From: Paracoccus wurundjeri
Lineage (GTDB): Bacteria > Pseudomonadota > Alphaproteobacteria > Rhodobacterales > Rhodobacteraceae
Length of the DNA: 64,000 nucleotides
Direction of reading: 5' to 3'
Assembly: GCF_030678915.1 (NCBI RefSeq)
Contig: NZ_JAUUTZ010000008.1
Coordinates: forward strand, 62,001 to 126,000
Positions 18,076 through 26,582 of the stretch are shown here, one piece after another. Both the position numbers and the translations under genes were made by a program. How positions within the stretch are numbered: the stretch's first letter is position 1; every line of letters starts with the position of its first letter. The notes under the pieces were generated by a model that had not been told where the DNA came from, made no database searches, and was given only the letters and a program-made list of their open reading frames with translations.

Positions 18076-18369
18076 TTAGAAGCAGGCGACCTTGGCAACA
18101 TTGCCGTCAGGCCCGATCTCGATATTCAGCCGGTCCCCCCGATAATCTGCGGTAACCGGATCCTCGGGGCCGATAATGCGGGTGCCCGGTGCGAATTCCC
18201 GTGAGGACACTACCGATTGCGGTTGCCCGACCAGACCCTGCAATTCGTCAGCTCCACAGCTTTGCGGCAGATCCAGCACCGGTGCGGTCGAGCTTTCCTC
18301 GGGTGGTGTGCAGGCAGCCAGAGCGGCTGCCGATAATAGCGGGAATATCAGGAGATGGCGCATTTTCAT
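18076..18369 (-). CDS. I78-family peptidase-inhibitor lipoprotein (copy 1)
   Basis: A 97-residue exported lipoprotein. Lipobox LAAC lies at the end of MKMRHLLIFPLLSAAALAAC. The mature part holds CGADELQGLVGQPQSV and, at the end, ADYRGDRLNIEIGPDGNVAKVACF. These are the conserved parts of the I78 inhibitor family (serine-protease inhibitors related to potato inhibitor I type folds), with its two flanking cysteines. ATG 18369 overlaps the upstream gene's TGA (ATGA). It is the second gene of a tandem pair with 18366-18713. Confidence 0.78.
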   Translation of the reverse strand: MKMRHLLIFPLLSAAALAACTPPEESSTAPVLDLPQSCGADELQGLVGQPQSVVSSREFAPGTRIIGPEDPVTADYRGDRLNIEIGPDGNVAKVACF

Positions 18370-18713
18370 CCACAATCGATATTGTTGATATTGCCTGCGG
18401 CATCAAGGCGGAAGACGATCCGGTTCGGGTCGTAATCCTGAGGCTCGATCCCGCGATGTTCGACGACACGATATTCCTTGGTCAGTCCGATGGTCGAGAT
18501 GACACTGCCGGGTTGCGACAGATATTGCGTATATTCCTTGGCACCGCACAGATCGGGTTGACGCTCTTCCAGGCCAGAGACTCCGGCAACAGGTGGCGGG
18601 GCTGTCGGCACGGGTGCTGCTGGCGCAGGGGCGGGGGCAGGTTGCGGGGCCGGCATGCAGCCTGCAAGCATCATGGCTGTGGCGACAGCGGGCAGGAGCG
18701 CGGTCTTGATCAT
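18366..18713 (-). CDS. I78-related lipoprotein (copy 2)
   Basis: A 115-residue lipoprotein with lipobox LAGC (MIKTALLPAVATAMMLAGC). A Pro/Ala-rich linker of about 25 residues tethers a C-terminal domain. That domain starts CGAKEYTQYLSQPGSVISTI and ends NRIVFRLDAAGNINNIDCG. It shares the C...QP...RI/LN...D.G.I..I.C framework with the neighbouring I78 protein but is divergent, lacking the exact DxRxDRLN core. I chose ATG 18713 because it gives a proper signal peptide. The longer frame to 18785 adds a non-hydrophobic leader. Confidence 0.65.
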   Translation of the reverse strand: MIKTALLPAVATAMMLAGCMPAPQPAPAPAPAAPVPTAPPPVAGVSGLEERQPDLCGAKEYTQYLSQPGSVISTIGLTKEYRVVEHRGIEPQDYDPNRIVFRLDAAGNINNIDCG

Positions 18714-18820
18714 CTTGTCTGTTTCCCTCGTGTGCCTGAACGGGCGTTTATTATGAATCACAACATGAATTATACGATCCGGCAAGCGGGTTGAGAACCG
18801 GTTCCACGATCAATATTGCA

Positions 18821-19501
18821 TTAGCGTGACGACATTGCCCCGTTTTCCGATTTGTCCGGCTGTCTGGATTGCTGGTCGATCCCGGCTCCGTAAGCGCGCA
18901 GAAACATCGTGGCGGCGGTTTCGGCGGTGCGTTTGACCGGCATCTCGGTTTCCAGCGCGGGGCCGGATATCGCCCGATCATAGAAGGTAAGCCCGCAGAG
19001 CCCGATCAACTGTCGGGCGGCCAGTGCGACGTCATCAACCACCAGTTCTCCCCGGTTGACGAAGCCGTCAATGTGATCGCGCAAAGGCTGTTCCAGCAGC
19101 GTTTCGATGCGTTCGTGATAAGTTGCGGCGATATCGGGAAAGCGGTTCGCCTCGCCGATGGCAATCCGGAAAAGGTCGGTTTCGCGATCCGATCTCAGCC
19201 ATGCGGTCATGGCGGCGGTTATTCGCGGAACAGCCTTTTCGGCAGGCAGGTCCTTGCCGATATCTGCAAAGGGCTGTGTGCGATCCCCCCCCAGCACATT
19301 CTGCATGGCGGTTTCAAACAATAGCCGCTTATCCGGAAAATAGGCATATAGGGTCGCTTTCGAAACGCCCGCCGAACGCACGATGTCATCCACCGCCGCA
19401 CCGGCATACCCGTCCCGTAAAAATATGCGCCAGGCACCATTCAGTACCTGATCCGCCTTACGCCCGAATACGGCGTTTCCATGTCTTTTTGTACCAATCA
19501 T
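18821..19501 (-). CDS. TetR/AcrR-family transcriptional regulator
   Basis: A 226-residue repressor-like protein. The N-terminal helix-turn-helix is clear: ILRDGYAGAAVDDIVRSAGVSKATLYAYFPDK-type sequence at about residues 26-60. The rest is the helical ligand-binding domain, with a tail rich in charged residues. It is divergent from glutamate dehydrogenase with a 220-base gap. It may control itself or that gene, but no convincing operator was found. The ligand is unknown. Confidence 0.88.
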   Translation of the reverse strand: MIGTKRHGNAVFGRKADQVLNGAWRIFLRDGYAGAAVDDIVRSAGVSKATLYAYFPDKRLLFETAMQNVLGGDRTQPFADIGKDLPAEKAVPRITAAMTAWLRSDRETDLFRIAIGEANRFPDIAATYHERIETLLEQPLRDHIDGFVNRGELVVDDVALAARQLIGLCGLTFYDRAISGPALETEMPVKRTAETAATMFLRAYGAGIDQQSRQPDKSENGAMSSR

Positions 19502-19721
19502 TCAAACCGTCTCTTCTGCAATATCAATATAACAATGTTTCGGGAAGCTGATGGTTTCATGCCAGCTTCGACAGGCCGGGCCAATCGGCAAGGAATGCCC
19601 ATGATTTCAAAATTGCCTAAAATTTGACCTAACTTCGCGGAAGCCGGTGGAACCTGTCACAGCATTCTCGTAGCCTCCCGCCCAGGATCTATCGAATCGT
19701 TTACGTGAAAGGGAGCCCGCG

Positions 19722-21149
19722 ATGGCCATTAAACATAAGTCATTTCGTGATTCTGTCGATAAGATGTTCACCCATGCCGCAGGGTTGATGTCTCTGCCAC
19801 CCGGGTTGGAAGAAAAAATTCGCGTTTGCAATTCCACCTATACGGTTCGTTTCGGTGTGCGTCTGCGCGGCGAGATCCAGACCTTTACCGGTTATCGTTC
19901 GGTCCATTCCGAACATATGGAGCCGGTCAAGGGCGGCATCCGCTATTCGATGGATGTCAATCAGGACGAGGTCGAGGCGCTTGCCGCACTGATGACCTAT
20001 AAATGCGCTCTGGTCGAGGTGCCTTTCGGCGGCTCGAAGGGCGGGTTGCGCATCGACCCGCGCGAATGGAACGAGGACGAGCTTGAGCGGATCACCCGTC
20101 GGTTCACCTATGAATTGTCGCGCCGCAACCTGATCTCGCCCAGCCAGAACGTGCCCGCTCCCGATATGGGCACGGGCGAGCGTGAGATGGCGTGGATGGC
20201 AGACGCCTATAAGCGCCTGCATCCCGACGATATCAACGCCAAGGCCTGCGTGACCGGTAAACCGCGCACCGCGGGCGGGATCGACGGCCGGGTCGAGGCG
20301 ACGGGCCGTGGCGTGCAATATGCGCTGCGCGAGTTTTTCCGCCATGATGATGTGATGAAGCGCGCCGGGCTGGAAGGCGGATTGGCGGGTAAGCGGATCG
20401 TCGTGCAGGGGCTGGGGAATGTGGGCTATCACGCCGCGCTGTTCCTGTCGCAAGAGGACAAGGCACTGATCACGACCGTGATCGAACGCGACGGCGCTGT
20501 CAGCAATCCTCGGGGTCTGGATGTCGGAGCGCTTAAGGCGCATATCGCGGCGACCGGCGGAGTCGGGGGCTTTACCGGCGGTGATTTCCGGCCGGAAGGC
20601 CTTGCCGCGCTTGAAGATGAGTGCGACGTGCTGATTCCGGCCGCCGTGGAAAGCGTGATCCATGCCGACAATGCGGATCGCATCAGGGCCAAGGTCATCG
20701 TCGAGGCTGCGAACGGGCCGGTGACGGCGGATGCCGATGCGATACTGAAGCATAAGGGGATGGTTATTATCCCCGATATGTACGCAAACTCGGGCGGTGT
20801 GACGGTGTCCTATTTCGAATGGGTCAAGAACCTGTCGCAGATCAGCCTGGGCAGGCTTGAACGCCGTCATGAAGAGGCTCGTGCCCGCGTGCTGGTCGAA
20901 GAGCTGGAGCGTCTGTCGGCGGATACCGGACTGAACTGGACTTTGTCCAAGGGCTTCAAGGAAGCGTTCCTGACCGGTGCCGATGAGCTGGAACTGGTGC
21001 GCTCGGGGCTGGACGACACGATGCGCGAGGCATTCGGCAAGATGAAGGAAGTCTGGGTCAATAACAGCAAGGTGGATGACATGCGGACAGCGGCGTATGT
21101 CGTCGCCATCCGCAGAATTTCCAACGTTTACGGCTCGCTGGGCCTGTAA
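19722..21149 (+). CDS. gdhA: Glutamate dehydrogenase (Glu/Leu/Phe/Val family)
   Basis: Catalyses reversible oxidative deamination of glutamate to 2-oxoglutarate and ammonia. The 475-residue protein shows the substrate lysine regions MEPVKGGIRYS and ALVEVPFGGSKGG, the catalytic-loop PAPDMGTGEREM, and the dinucleotide-binding VQGLGNVGYHAA. The overall type matches the alphaproteobacterial NAD-linked GudB-like group; coenzyme choice cannot be fixed by eye. The SD (AGGGAGCCCGCG) precedes ATG 19722. A strong terminator follows. Confidence 0.9.
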   Translation: MAIKHKSFRDSVDKMFTHAAGLMSLPPGLEEKIRVCNSTYTVRFGVRLRGEIQTFTGYRSVHSEHMEPVKGGIRYSMDVNQDEVEALAALMTYKCALVEVPFGGSKGGLRIDPREWNEDELERITRRFTYELSRRNLISPSQNVPAPDMGTGEREMAWMADAYKRLHPDDINAKACVTGKPRTAGGIDGRVEATGRGVQYALREFFRHDDVMKRAGLEGGLAGKRIVVQGLGNVGYHAALFLSQEDKALITTVIERDGAVSNPRGLDVGALKAHIAATGGVGGFTGGDFRPEGLAALEDECDVLIPAAVESVIHADNADRIRAKVIVEAANGPVTADADAILKHKGMVIIPDMYANSGGVTVSYFEWVKNLSQISLGRLERRHEEARARVLVEELERLSADTGLNWTLSKGFKEAFLTGADELELVRSGLDDTMREAFGKMKEVWVNNSKVDDMRTAAYVVAIRRISNVYGSLGL

Positions 21150-21172
21150 GCTTTCGGAGACTGGCTCTCTAA

Positions 21173-21218
21173 GCCAATGCCGCGCCGGCGATCGGCGCGG
21201 CATTGGCCGTTTGTTCTT
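21173..21218 (+). terminator. Intrinsic terminator after glutamate dehydrogenase
   Basis: A perfect 14-bp stem (21173-21186 with 21194-21207) with a 7-base loop is followed by a T-rich run (TTTGTTCTT, 21210-21218). It begins 23 bases after the stop codon. Confidence 0.85.
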
Positions 21219-21333
21219 CCTGTCATCCTGCCCGGACGGAATTTGTTTCCCATTGTGACGCGGGGTTTTGGTTGTGACCGGTGTGGCGCTTCGTAATATG
21301 ACCCCGGAACAGCGCTCTGCATGGGAGGAACGG

Positions 21334-23031
21334 ATGAGCTATTGCGCACCAGTCGGGCAGATCGATTTCATTCTGAGGCATGTCGTGCCTTATGATCAGG
21401 TGGCTCGAACGGAACGTTTCGCCGAAGCGGGGTTCGATACGGCGAACGCGATCCTGACAGAGGCGGGGAAACTTGCAGCGAATGTGCTTGCCCCGTTGAA
21501 CCGCAATGGCGATCTGACACCGGCGCGACTTGAAAACGGCAAGGTCCGGTCCTCCCCCGGATTTGCCGAAGGTTTCAGGGCAATCGCCGAGGGTGGCTGG
21601 GTCGGGCTGGCTGCAGATCCGGAATATGGGGGTGTGGGCCTGCCGCAGGCGCTCAACATGGCCGTGGCCGAGATGATGGCGGCGGCCTGTCTGTCGCTGC
21701 AACTCAACCCGCTTCTGACACAGGGCCAGATCGAGGCGCTTGAGCATCACGCAAGCGACGAGTTGAAAGCGCTTTATCTGCCCAAGCTGATCAGTGGTGA
21801 ATGGTCGGGTACGATGAACCTGACCGAACCGGGGGCGGGCAGCGATGTCGGGGCATTGACAACCCGGGCCGAGCCGAACGGTGACGGCAGCTACAGGATC
21901 ACCGGGCAGAAGATCTTCATCACATGGGGCGACAGCGATATGACGGAGAATATCTGTCATGCCGTGCTGGCGCGTCTGCCCGACGGTGCCAAGGGCACGC
22001 GGGGTATCAGCCTGTTCATGGTGCCGAAATTCATCCCCGATGAAAACGGCAATCCCGGCGTTGCCAATGATCTCAGGGTGGTCGGCCTGGAGGAGAAGCT
22101 GGGCATCCATGGCAGCCCGACCTGTGTCATGAGCTATGAGGGTGCGACGGGCTGGCTGATCGGGGAAGAGCATAAGGGCATGGCCGCTATGTTCACGATG
22201 ATGAACTGCGCCCGGCTGGGCGTCGGCATGCAGGGCATCGGCGTCGGCGAGGCGGCATTGCAGCAGGCTGCGCTTTACGCGCAGGAGCGGAACCAGATGG
22301 GGCCGATCATCCGGCATCCCGATGTCCGCCGTATGCTGGCTATGGCGCGGGCCGAACTTTTTGCTGCCCGTTGCATTGCGCTCGCCTGCGCGACCGCGAT
22401 TGACCTTGAACGCGCTACGGGCGAGGCGGATCACGCGGCGCGTGCAGCCTTCCTGACCCCGATCGCCAAAGCTTACGGCACCGATACCGGCCTGCGTGCC
22501 GCCGATGCTGCCGTGCAGGTTCATGGCGGCATGGGCTATATCGAGGAGACCGGCGCGGCGCAGTATCTGCGCGATGTCCGCATCACCCAGATTTATGAGG
22601 GCACGAACGGTATTCAGGCCATGGATCTCGTGGGCCGCAAACTGGCCGACGGGGGCGAGGCCGCCATGCGGCTTCTGGACGAAATCCTCGATGGCGCAAA
22701 ATCCGCACAGGCCGACCATCCCGATCTGGCGCATGAGGTCTGGCAATCGGCCGAAACCCTGCGCGAGGGTACGCAGGATTTGCTGGAACGCGAAATACCG
22801 CAGCGTTTTGCCGGAGCCGCGCCTTATCTGACGGCTTTCGCCCGTGTTCTGGGGGGATATTATCACCTGCTTGCCGCACGTTCCGGGGGTGAGGCGGAAG
22901 TGGGCCTTGCCCGGGTGTTCATCCGTCGCGTCCTGCCGCATTTTGCCACTGACCTGACCGAGGCGCTTGCCGGGTTGGAGGATCTCGCCAATCTTGGCGA
23001 TGATGTGCTGACGGGGCAGTCGGGCGCGTGA
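21334..23031 (+). CDS. Acyl-CoA dehydrogenase (DmdC/FadE-like)
   Basis: A FAD-dependent acyl-CoA dehydrogenase of 565 residues. It opens with MSYCAPVGQIDFILRHV, a beginning typical of the long DmdC-like group. It continues with MNLTEPGAGSDVGALTT, the FAD/substrate loop, and ends the catalytic core with AVQVHGGMGYIEE and IYEGTNGIQAMDL. The extra C-terminal helical domain (about 120 residues) is also typical. The DmdC group includes 3-methylmercaptopropionyl-CoA dehydrogenase, but ordinary fatty acyl-CoA substrates are equally possible. ATG 21334 follows GGAGGAACGG. The stop overlaps the GTG of the next gene. Confidence 0.87.
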   Translation: MSYCAPVGQIDFILRHVVPYDQVARTERFAEAGFDTANAILTEAGKLAANVLAPLNRNGDLTPARLENGKVRSSPGFAEGFRAIAEGGWVGLAADPEYGGVGLPQALNMAVAEMMAAACLSLQLNPLLTQGQIEALEHHASDELKALYLPKLISGEWSGTMNLTEPGAGSDVGALTTRAEPNGDGSYRITGQKIFITWGDSDMTENICHAVLARLPDGAKGTRGISLFMVPKFIPDENGNPGVANDLRVVGLEEKLGIHGSPTCVMSYEGATGWLIGEEHKGMAAMFTMMNCARLGVGMQGIGVGEAALQQAALYAQERNQMGPIIRHPDVRRMLAMARAELFAARCIALACATAIDLERATGEADHAARAAFLTPIAKAYGTDTGLRAADAAVQVHGGMGYIEETGAAQYLRDVRITQIYEGTNGIQAMDLVGRKLADGGEAAMRLLDEILDGAKSAQADHPDLAHEVWQSAETLREGTQDLLEREIPQRFAGAAPYLTAFARVLGGYYHLLAARSGGEAEVGLARVFIRRVLPHFATDLTEALAGLEDLANLGDDVLTGQSGA

Positions 23032-24050
23032 TCGCATTCCCGTTCGAAAATCCGCCCGCCGAAGGCGAGGCGATCGCGATTGCCGACGGAGTGCTATGGC
23101 TGCGCCTGCCCCTGCCCATGGCGCTGGATCACGTGAATGTCTATGCTTTGGACGAAGGGGATGGCTGGACGATCGTCGATACCGGTTTTGATACCGGGCG
23201 AACACGCAGGATATGGCAATCGCTGCTGGCGGACCCGCTTGCGGGCCGCCCGATCCTGCGGATTATCGGCACCCATCACCATCCGGATCACATCGGCCTT
23301 GCCGGATGGTTCGTGCAGGAACACAGCGCCGGGCTGGTGATGAGTCGGACGGCATGGCTGACTGCCCGGATGTTGCAGCTTGACCGGCAGGAAAGCCCGA
23401 CGCCGCAGGCCATTGCGTTCTGGCGGCATGCGGGCATGCCCGCTGAGCTTCGGGAAAAGCGCGCAGCCGAGCGCCCTTTCAACTTCGCGGATATGGTGCA
23501 TCCGCTGCCTCCGGGTTTTACGCGGCTAGTCGCGGGGCAGGAGATTCGCCTGGGGGGCCGTCGCTGGCGGGTGGAAATGGCACATGGCCATGCGCCCTGC
23601 CACGCGACTTTCTGGTCTCTGGACGATGATCTGGTGATCGGAGGCGATCAGTTGCTGGCCTCTATCTCACCCAATCTCGGCGTTCATCCGACCGAACCCG
23701 ATGCCGATCCGGTCGGAGAATGGCTGGAAAGCTGTTACCGTCTTCTGGCACTGGCCGAAGAGCGGCATCTGGTTCTTCCTGGGCACAAGCTGCCCTTTAC
23801 CGGGCTACCTGAACGTCTTCGCCAACTGATCGACAATCATCACGGCGCGTTGCAACGGATGGAGATTGCATTGCGCAAATCGCCCCGAACTGTGGTTGAA
23901 TGCTTTGACATCCTGTTCAAGCGCAGGATCGGGGAAGCGGAATTCGGACTTGCCCTTGCCGAAGCGGTTGCGCATGTCAATCACTTGCGTGGCAAGGATG
24001 TGATCCTTGCGGTCGGCGAAAGGGATGGTGCCGTGCTTTGGGGGGCGTGA
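23028..24050 (+). CDS. Metallo-beta-lactamase-fold hydrolase
   Basis: A 340-residue metal-dependent hydrolase. The zinc-binding signature is THHHPDHIG (about residue 85), with further ligands at EMAHGHAPCH and GGDQLL, plus a C-terminal helical region with VLPGHKLPF. GTG 23028 overlaps the acyl-CoA dehydrogenase stop (GTGA), so the pair is translationally coupled. This suggests thioester or lactone hydrolysis linked to acyl-CoA metabolism (inference). The exact substrate is unknown. Confidence 0.83.
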   Translation: MIAFPFENPPAEGEAIAIADGVLWLRLPLPMALDHVNVYALDEGDGWTIVDTGFDTGRTRRIWQSLLADPLAGRPILRIIGTHHHPDHIGLAGWFVQEHSAGLVMSRTAWLTARMLQLDRQESPTPQAIAFWRHAGMPAELREKRAAERPFNFADMVHPLPPGFTRLVAGQEIRLGGRRWRVEMAHGHAPCHATFWSLDDDLVIGGDQLLASISPNLGVHPTEPDADPVGEWLESCYRLLALAEERHLVLPGHKLPFTGLPERLRQLIDNHHGALQRMEIALRKSPRTVVECFDILFKRRIGEAEFGLALAEAVAHVNHLRGKDVILAVGERDGAVLWGA

Positions 24051-24107
24051 CAGCGTGCGCAGTTTCGGCTATCGGGGTGTCAAGGACAAATACCGGAGGG
24101 CAGGCGC

Positions 24108-24260
24108 ATGGCCACGCATCACGAAGTAACCGAACACGAACATGGCAGCATGGATATTACCGAGCATAGGAAAACCTTTGCGGGCTTTGTCCGGGTCAGC
24201 ACCTGGACTGCCGTCATCTCGATTCTGGTGCTGATCTTCTTGGCACTGACAAACGCCTGA
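24108..24260 (+). CDS. aa3-type cytochrome c oxidase subunit IV
   Basis: A 50-residue single-helix membrane protein whose sequence starts MATHHEVTEHEHGSMDI and ends in a hydrophobic segment (about residues 27-47). Length, charged histidine-rich head and tail match the Paracoccus denitrificans aa3 oxidase subunit IV as I remember it. In that organism the subunit binds the complex but is dispensable for activity. GGAGG precedes the ATG by nine bases. It stands outside any visible cox operon, as the family often does. Confidence 0.9.
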   Translation: MATHHEVTEHEHGSMDITEHRKTFAGFVRVSTWTAVISILVLIFLALTNA

Positions 24261-24281
24261 TCGGGCTGCACAGGACGGATC

Positions 24282-24908
24282 ATGAAAAGACGAGTTTTTA
24301 TCGCCGCTGCGTTGCCCGCGGCACTGGCAGCTTGCGGCGCCGATAATGTGTGGGACGACGCCGAAGCGGTAAAAGCCGCGCGCTTCGTATCTAACGAGCC
24401 CCCTTCCATCACGCTGTTCACCGTGATCGGGATCCCGCGGGGCGAGGGCGGGCATAGCGCGTTGATGATCAATGGCAGTCAACGGGTCATCTATGATCCT
24501 GCCGGTACATGGAATCATCCCTCCATCCCCGAGCGGCATGACGTGCTTTACGGGATTACCGACAATTTCAAGAATTTTTACATAGATTACCACGCGCGCG
24601 AAACCTATTGGGTTGCGGAAGAACGTGTGCCGGTCTCACGCGAGGTTGCCGATCTTGCAATCCGCAGGGCCGAGGCGAACGGCTCGGCCAACAAGGCTTT
24701 CTGCGCAGTAGAGACAAGTGCCGTGCTGCGGGGGCTGCCGGGATTCGAGAATGCGCCTTCAGGCTTTTCTCCGCTCAAGCTGCGGAACTGGTTCATGACG
24801 CTGCCGGGCGTGACCTCAAAGCGCCATATGGACGGGGATCCCGCCAATAACCATAATGTGCTTATCCGTCAGAAAAACGGAGAGTTTACCGGTTACGCCA
24901 GAAGATAA
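24282..24908 (+). CDS. Lipoprotein with possible permuted papain-like hydrolase motif
   Basis: A 208-residue exported lipoprotein (lipobox LAAC at residues 15-18). I do not recognise a named family with certainty. His58 in EGGHSALMI and Cys141 in NKAFCAVETSAVL occur in the order seen in circularly permuted NlpC/P60 or DUF4105-type cysteine hydrolases, where the histidine precedes the cysteine. The HSALMINGSQRVIYDPAGTW stretch also fits that fold. It follows the cox subunit IV gene by 21 bases, so it may be co-transcribed. Function is unproven. Confidence 0.6.
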   Translation: MKRRVFIAAALPAALAACGADNVWDDAEAVKAARFVSNEPPSITLFTVIGIPRGEGGHSALMINGSQRVIYDPAGTWNHPSIPERHDVLYGITDNFKNFYIDYHARETYWVAEERVPVSREVADLAIRRAEANGSANKAFCAVETSAVLRGLPGFENAPSGFSPLKLRNWFMTLPGVTSKRHMDGDPANNHNVLIRQKNGEFTGYARR

Positions 24909-25225
24909 AGCATTCCGAACAGCGTGGCTGCGCCTCCCAGAATGGCGAGGATGATATTTCTGGTAAGCATGCCGATCAGCATGGTCACGGCAGCGGCACT
25001 TAGCCGCGCCAGATCGGGCTGGCCTCCGGTGGCGGCGGGCCACATCACCAGCGGAGCAGACAGGGCGGGCAGCACGGCTACGGGGGTATAGCGCAGCATG
25101 CGCATGATCCATTGCGGTAACTCCCGATCCCCCAGCGCGCCAAGGAACGACCAGCGAATCAGGAACGTGCCTGTTCCCAGGATCAGGATTACGAGCCAGA
25201 TGGTCAGATCAGAAGCATTCTCCAT
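24893..25225 (-). CDS. azlD: AzlD-family branched-chain amino acid exporter subunit
   Basis: A 110-residue integral membrane protein with about four hydrophobic helices. The family pattern is FLIRWSFLGALGDRELPQWIMRMLRYTPVAVLPALSAP. It pairs with AzlC for amino-acid export. ATG 25225 lies five bases after the AzlC stop, and the frame further upstream overlaps azlC and is not used. Its 3' end overlaps that of the convergent lipoprotein gene by 16 bases. Confidence 0.87.
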   Translation of the reverse strand: MENASDLTIWLVILILGTGTFLIRWSFLGALGDRELPQWIMRMLRYTPVAVLPALSAPLVMWPAATGGQPDLARLSAAAVTMLIGMLTRNIILAILGGAATLFGMLYLLA

Positions 25226-25230
25226 CCCGC

Positions 25231-26010
25231 TTACGCCCTTTTCCGTTTTTCGGTCAGCACCTCGACCACCGCACCCGTGGCCATTCCAAGTGGAGCCGCC
25301 AGCATCAGGCCCAGTCCCGATGGCAGGCCCGCAAAGGCGAGGGAGGCAACGATTGCGACGAAACAGGCCGCAAGATGGGCCGCGCTGCGCAGCATCGGTG
25401 CGATCATGGCCAGGAAGGTGATCGGCATCGCGAAATCCAGTGCGATATCGTCTGGAATGACACTGCCAAGAACCGCACCCACCCAGCTTGCGAGCATCCA
25501 CGGGACGCATATCGCCACGGCGGTTCCCGAGAAATAGGCAATCCGCTGGGAAAGCGTCAGTTTGGGATGACGTTCATAATGCTGGATCGACAGGGCATAG
25601 CTTTGATCGATCAATGTATAGGCGATCCAGGCTTTTTGCGCGCCGGACGTGCCCCGGAACCAGGGCACAAGGGATGCGGAATACATCGCCATCCGCAGAT
25701 TGACGGCCAAACCCGACAGGATCACGATCCAGACCGGGGCATTATCCGACAAAAGCTGAACGGCGGTGAATTGCGATGCTCCTGCAAGCACCAGAACCGA
25801 AAAGCCCATTACCTGCGCAATATCGATCCCGGCTTCGCGTGCCACCACGCCGAACAGAAGCGCAAACGGGACGATCACGATCAACATGGGCACGCTTTGC
25901 ACCATGGCGTATCGGAATGCCTGCGCCGGACTGCGGGCCAGGGCGCGTATATCTGCCGGGTCGGCTGCGGCTTGCTGCTGCTGGGGGCGTGGGGCTGGTG
26001 AGGGCGACAT
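25231..26010 (-). CDS. azlC: AzlC-family branched-chain amino acid exporter subunit
   Basis: Membrane subunit of the AzlCD exporter, about 259 residues with multiple helices. Diagnostic stretches are MLIVIVPFALLFGVVAREAG, GFSVLVLAGASQFTAVQLL and NLRMAMYSASLVPWF. Starts at 26076, 26025 and 26010 are all possible. None has a strong SD, and the first residues are Pro/Gln-rich. It is divergent from a GNAT gene. Regulation is unknown; in Bacillus, AzlCD is linked to leucine analogues. Confidence 0.85.
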   Translation of the reverse strand: MSPSPAPRPQQQQAAADPADIRALARSPAQAFRYAMVQSVPMLIVIVPFALLFGVVAREAGIDIAQVMGFSVLVLAGASQFTAVQLLSDNAPVWIVILSGLAVNLRMAMYSASLVPWFRGTSGAQKAWIAYTLIDQSYALSIQHYERHPKLTLSQRIAYFSGTAVAICVPWMLASWVGAVLGSVIPDDIALDFAMPITFLAMIAPMLRSAAHLAACFVAIVASLAFAGLPSGLGLMLAAPLGMATGAVVEVLTEKRKRA

Positions 26011-26079
26011 GAAGCGGATATCCATCACTTGCGTGTGGGCCTCTTGCTTGCATGATGTGCAGGGAGAGGCAAGCATCCG

Positions 26080-26553
26080 ATGAAAATTTACGCTCCGATC
26101 CCTGAGACGATATTACCCGAAGCCGCAGGGCTTTGGCACAGTGCTTTTGGTCATCGTCGCGGCAAGCTGCGGGTCTGCCCGGAAAATGCCATCGTGGTGA
26201 TAAGTTCGGACGGGCTTGAAGGCGTTGTCGGCCTCCGCGATGATAAGGGAGGTTTTCTGACGACGCCCCCGCCGCTGTCCCGGATTTTGTTCCGGCCTGC
26301 GCCGCCGACCTCGGATCTGGTTCTTGACGGTATTGTTGTGCGGCACAGGCGCCGCGGATATGGCCGCGCTCTTGTCGCCGCCGCGGAAATCGAGGCCCGC
26401 CATCGTTGCCGTCCCGGATTACGGGCGGAAGTCGTGCTTCGCAACCGATCGGCATTGGCATTCTATCAACGGTTGGGGTTCGTCGAAGAGACGCGGGGCT
26501 GGTATGGCTGGCCCTGGTCCGGACGGGTGGTTGTCCTGCGAAAGCAGGTCTGA
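26080..26553 (+). CDS. GNAT-family N-acetyltransferase
   Basis: A 157-residue predicted acetyltransferase. The acetyl-CoA-binding motif is GIVVRHRRRGYGRALVAAAE (R-R-x-G-Y-G), followed by LRNRSALAFYQRLGFVEETRGW, the usual C-terminal strand. The substrate is unknown. It is divergent from azlC and faces the EamA exporter gene. Overlapping antisense frames are shadows. Confidence 0.82.
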   Translation: MKIYAPIPETILPEAAGLWHSAFGHRRGKLRVCPENAIVVISSDGLEGVVGLRDDKGGFLTTPPPLSRILFRPAPPTSDLVLDGIVVRHRRRGYGRALVAAAEIEARHRCRPGLRAEVVLRNRSALAFYQRLGFVEETRGWYGWPWSGRVVVLRKQV

Positions 26554-26582
26554 GATCGTTTTCCGGGAAGCCGGTTCCCTGT

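Noticed and set aside
19607..19627. Imperfect AT-rich inverted repeat in the TetR/gdhA gap as TetR operator
   Set aside because: Only 7 of 8 positions match and no TetR-typical symmetry was clear; too weak to call.
21223..23205. Long antisense open frame (660 codons) opposite the acyl-CoA dehydrogenase
   Set aside because: It is a shadow of codon bias in high-GC DNA; the plus-strand protein has clear family motifs and a good ribosome binding site.
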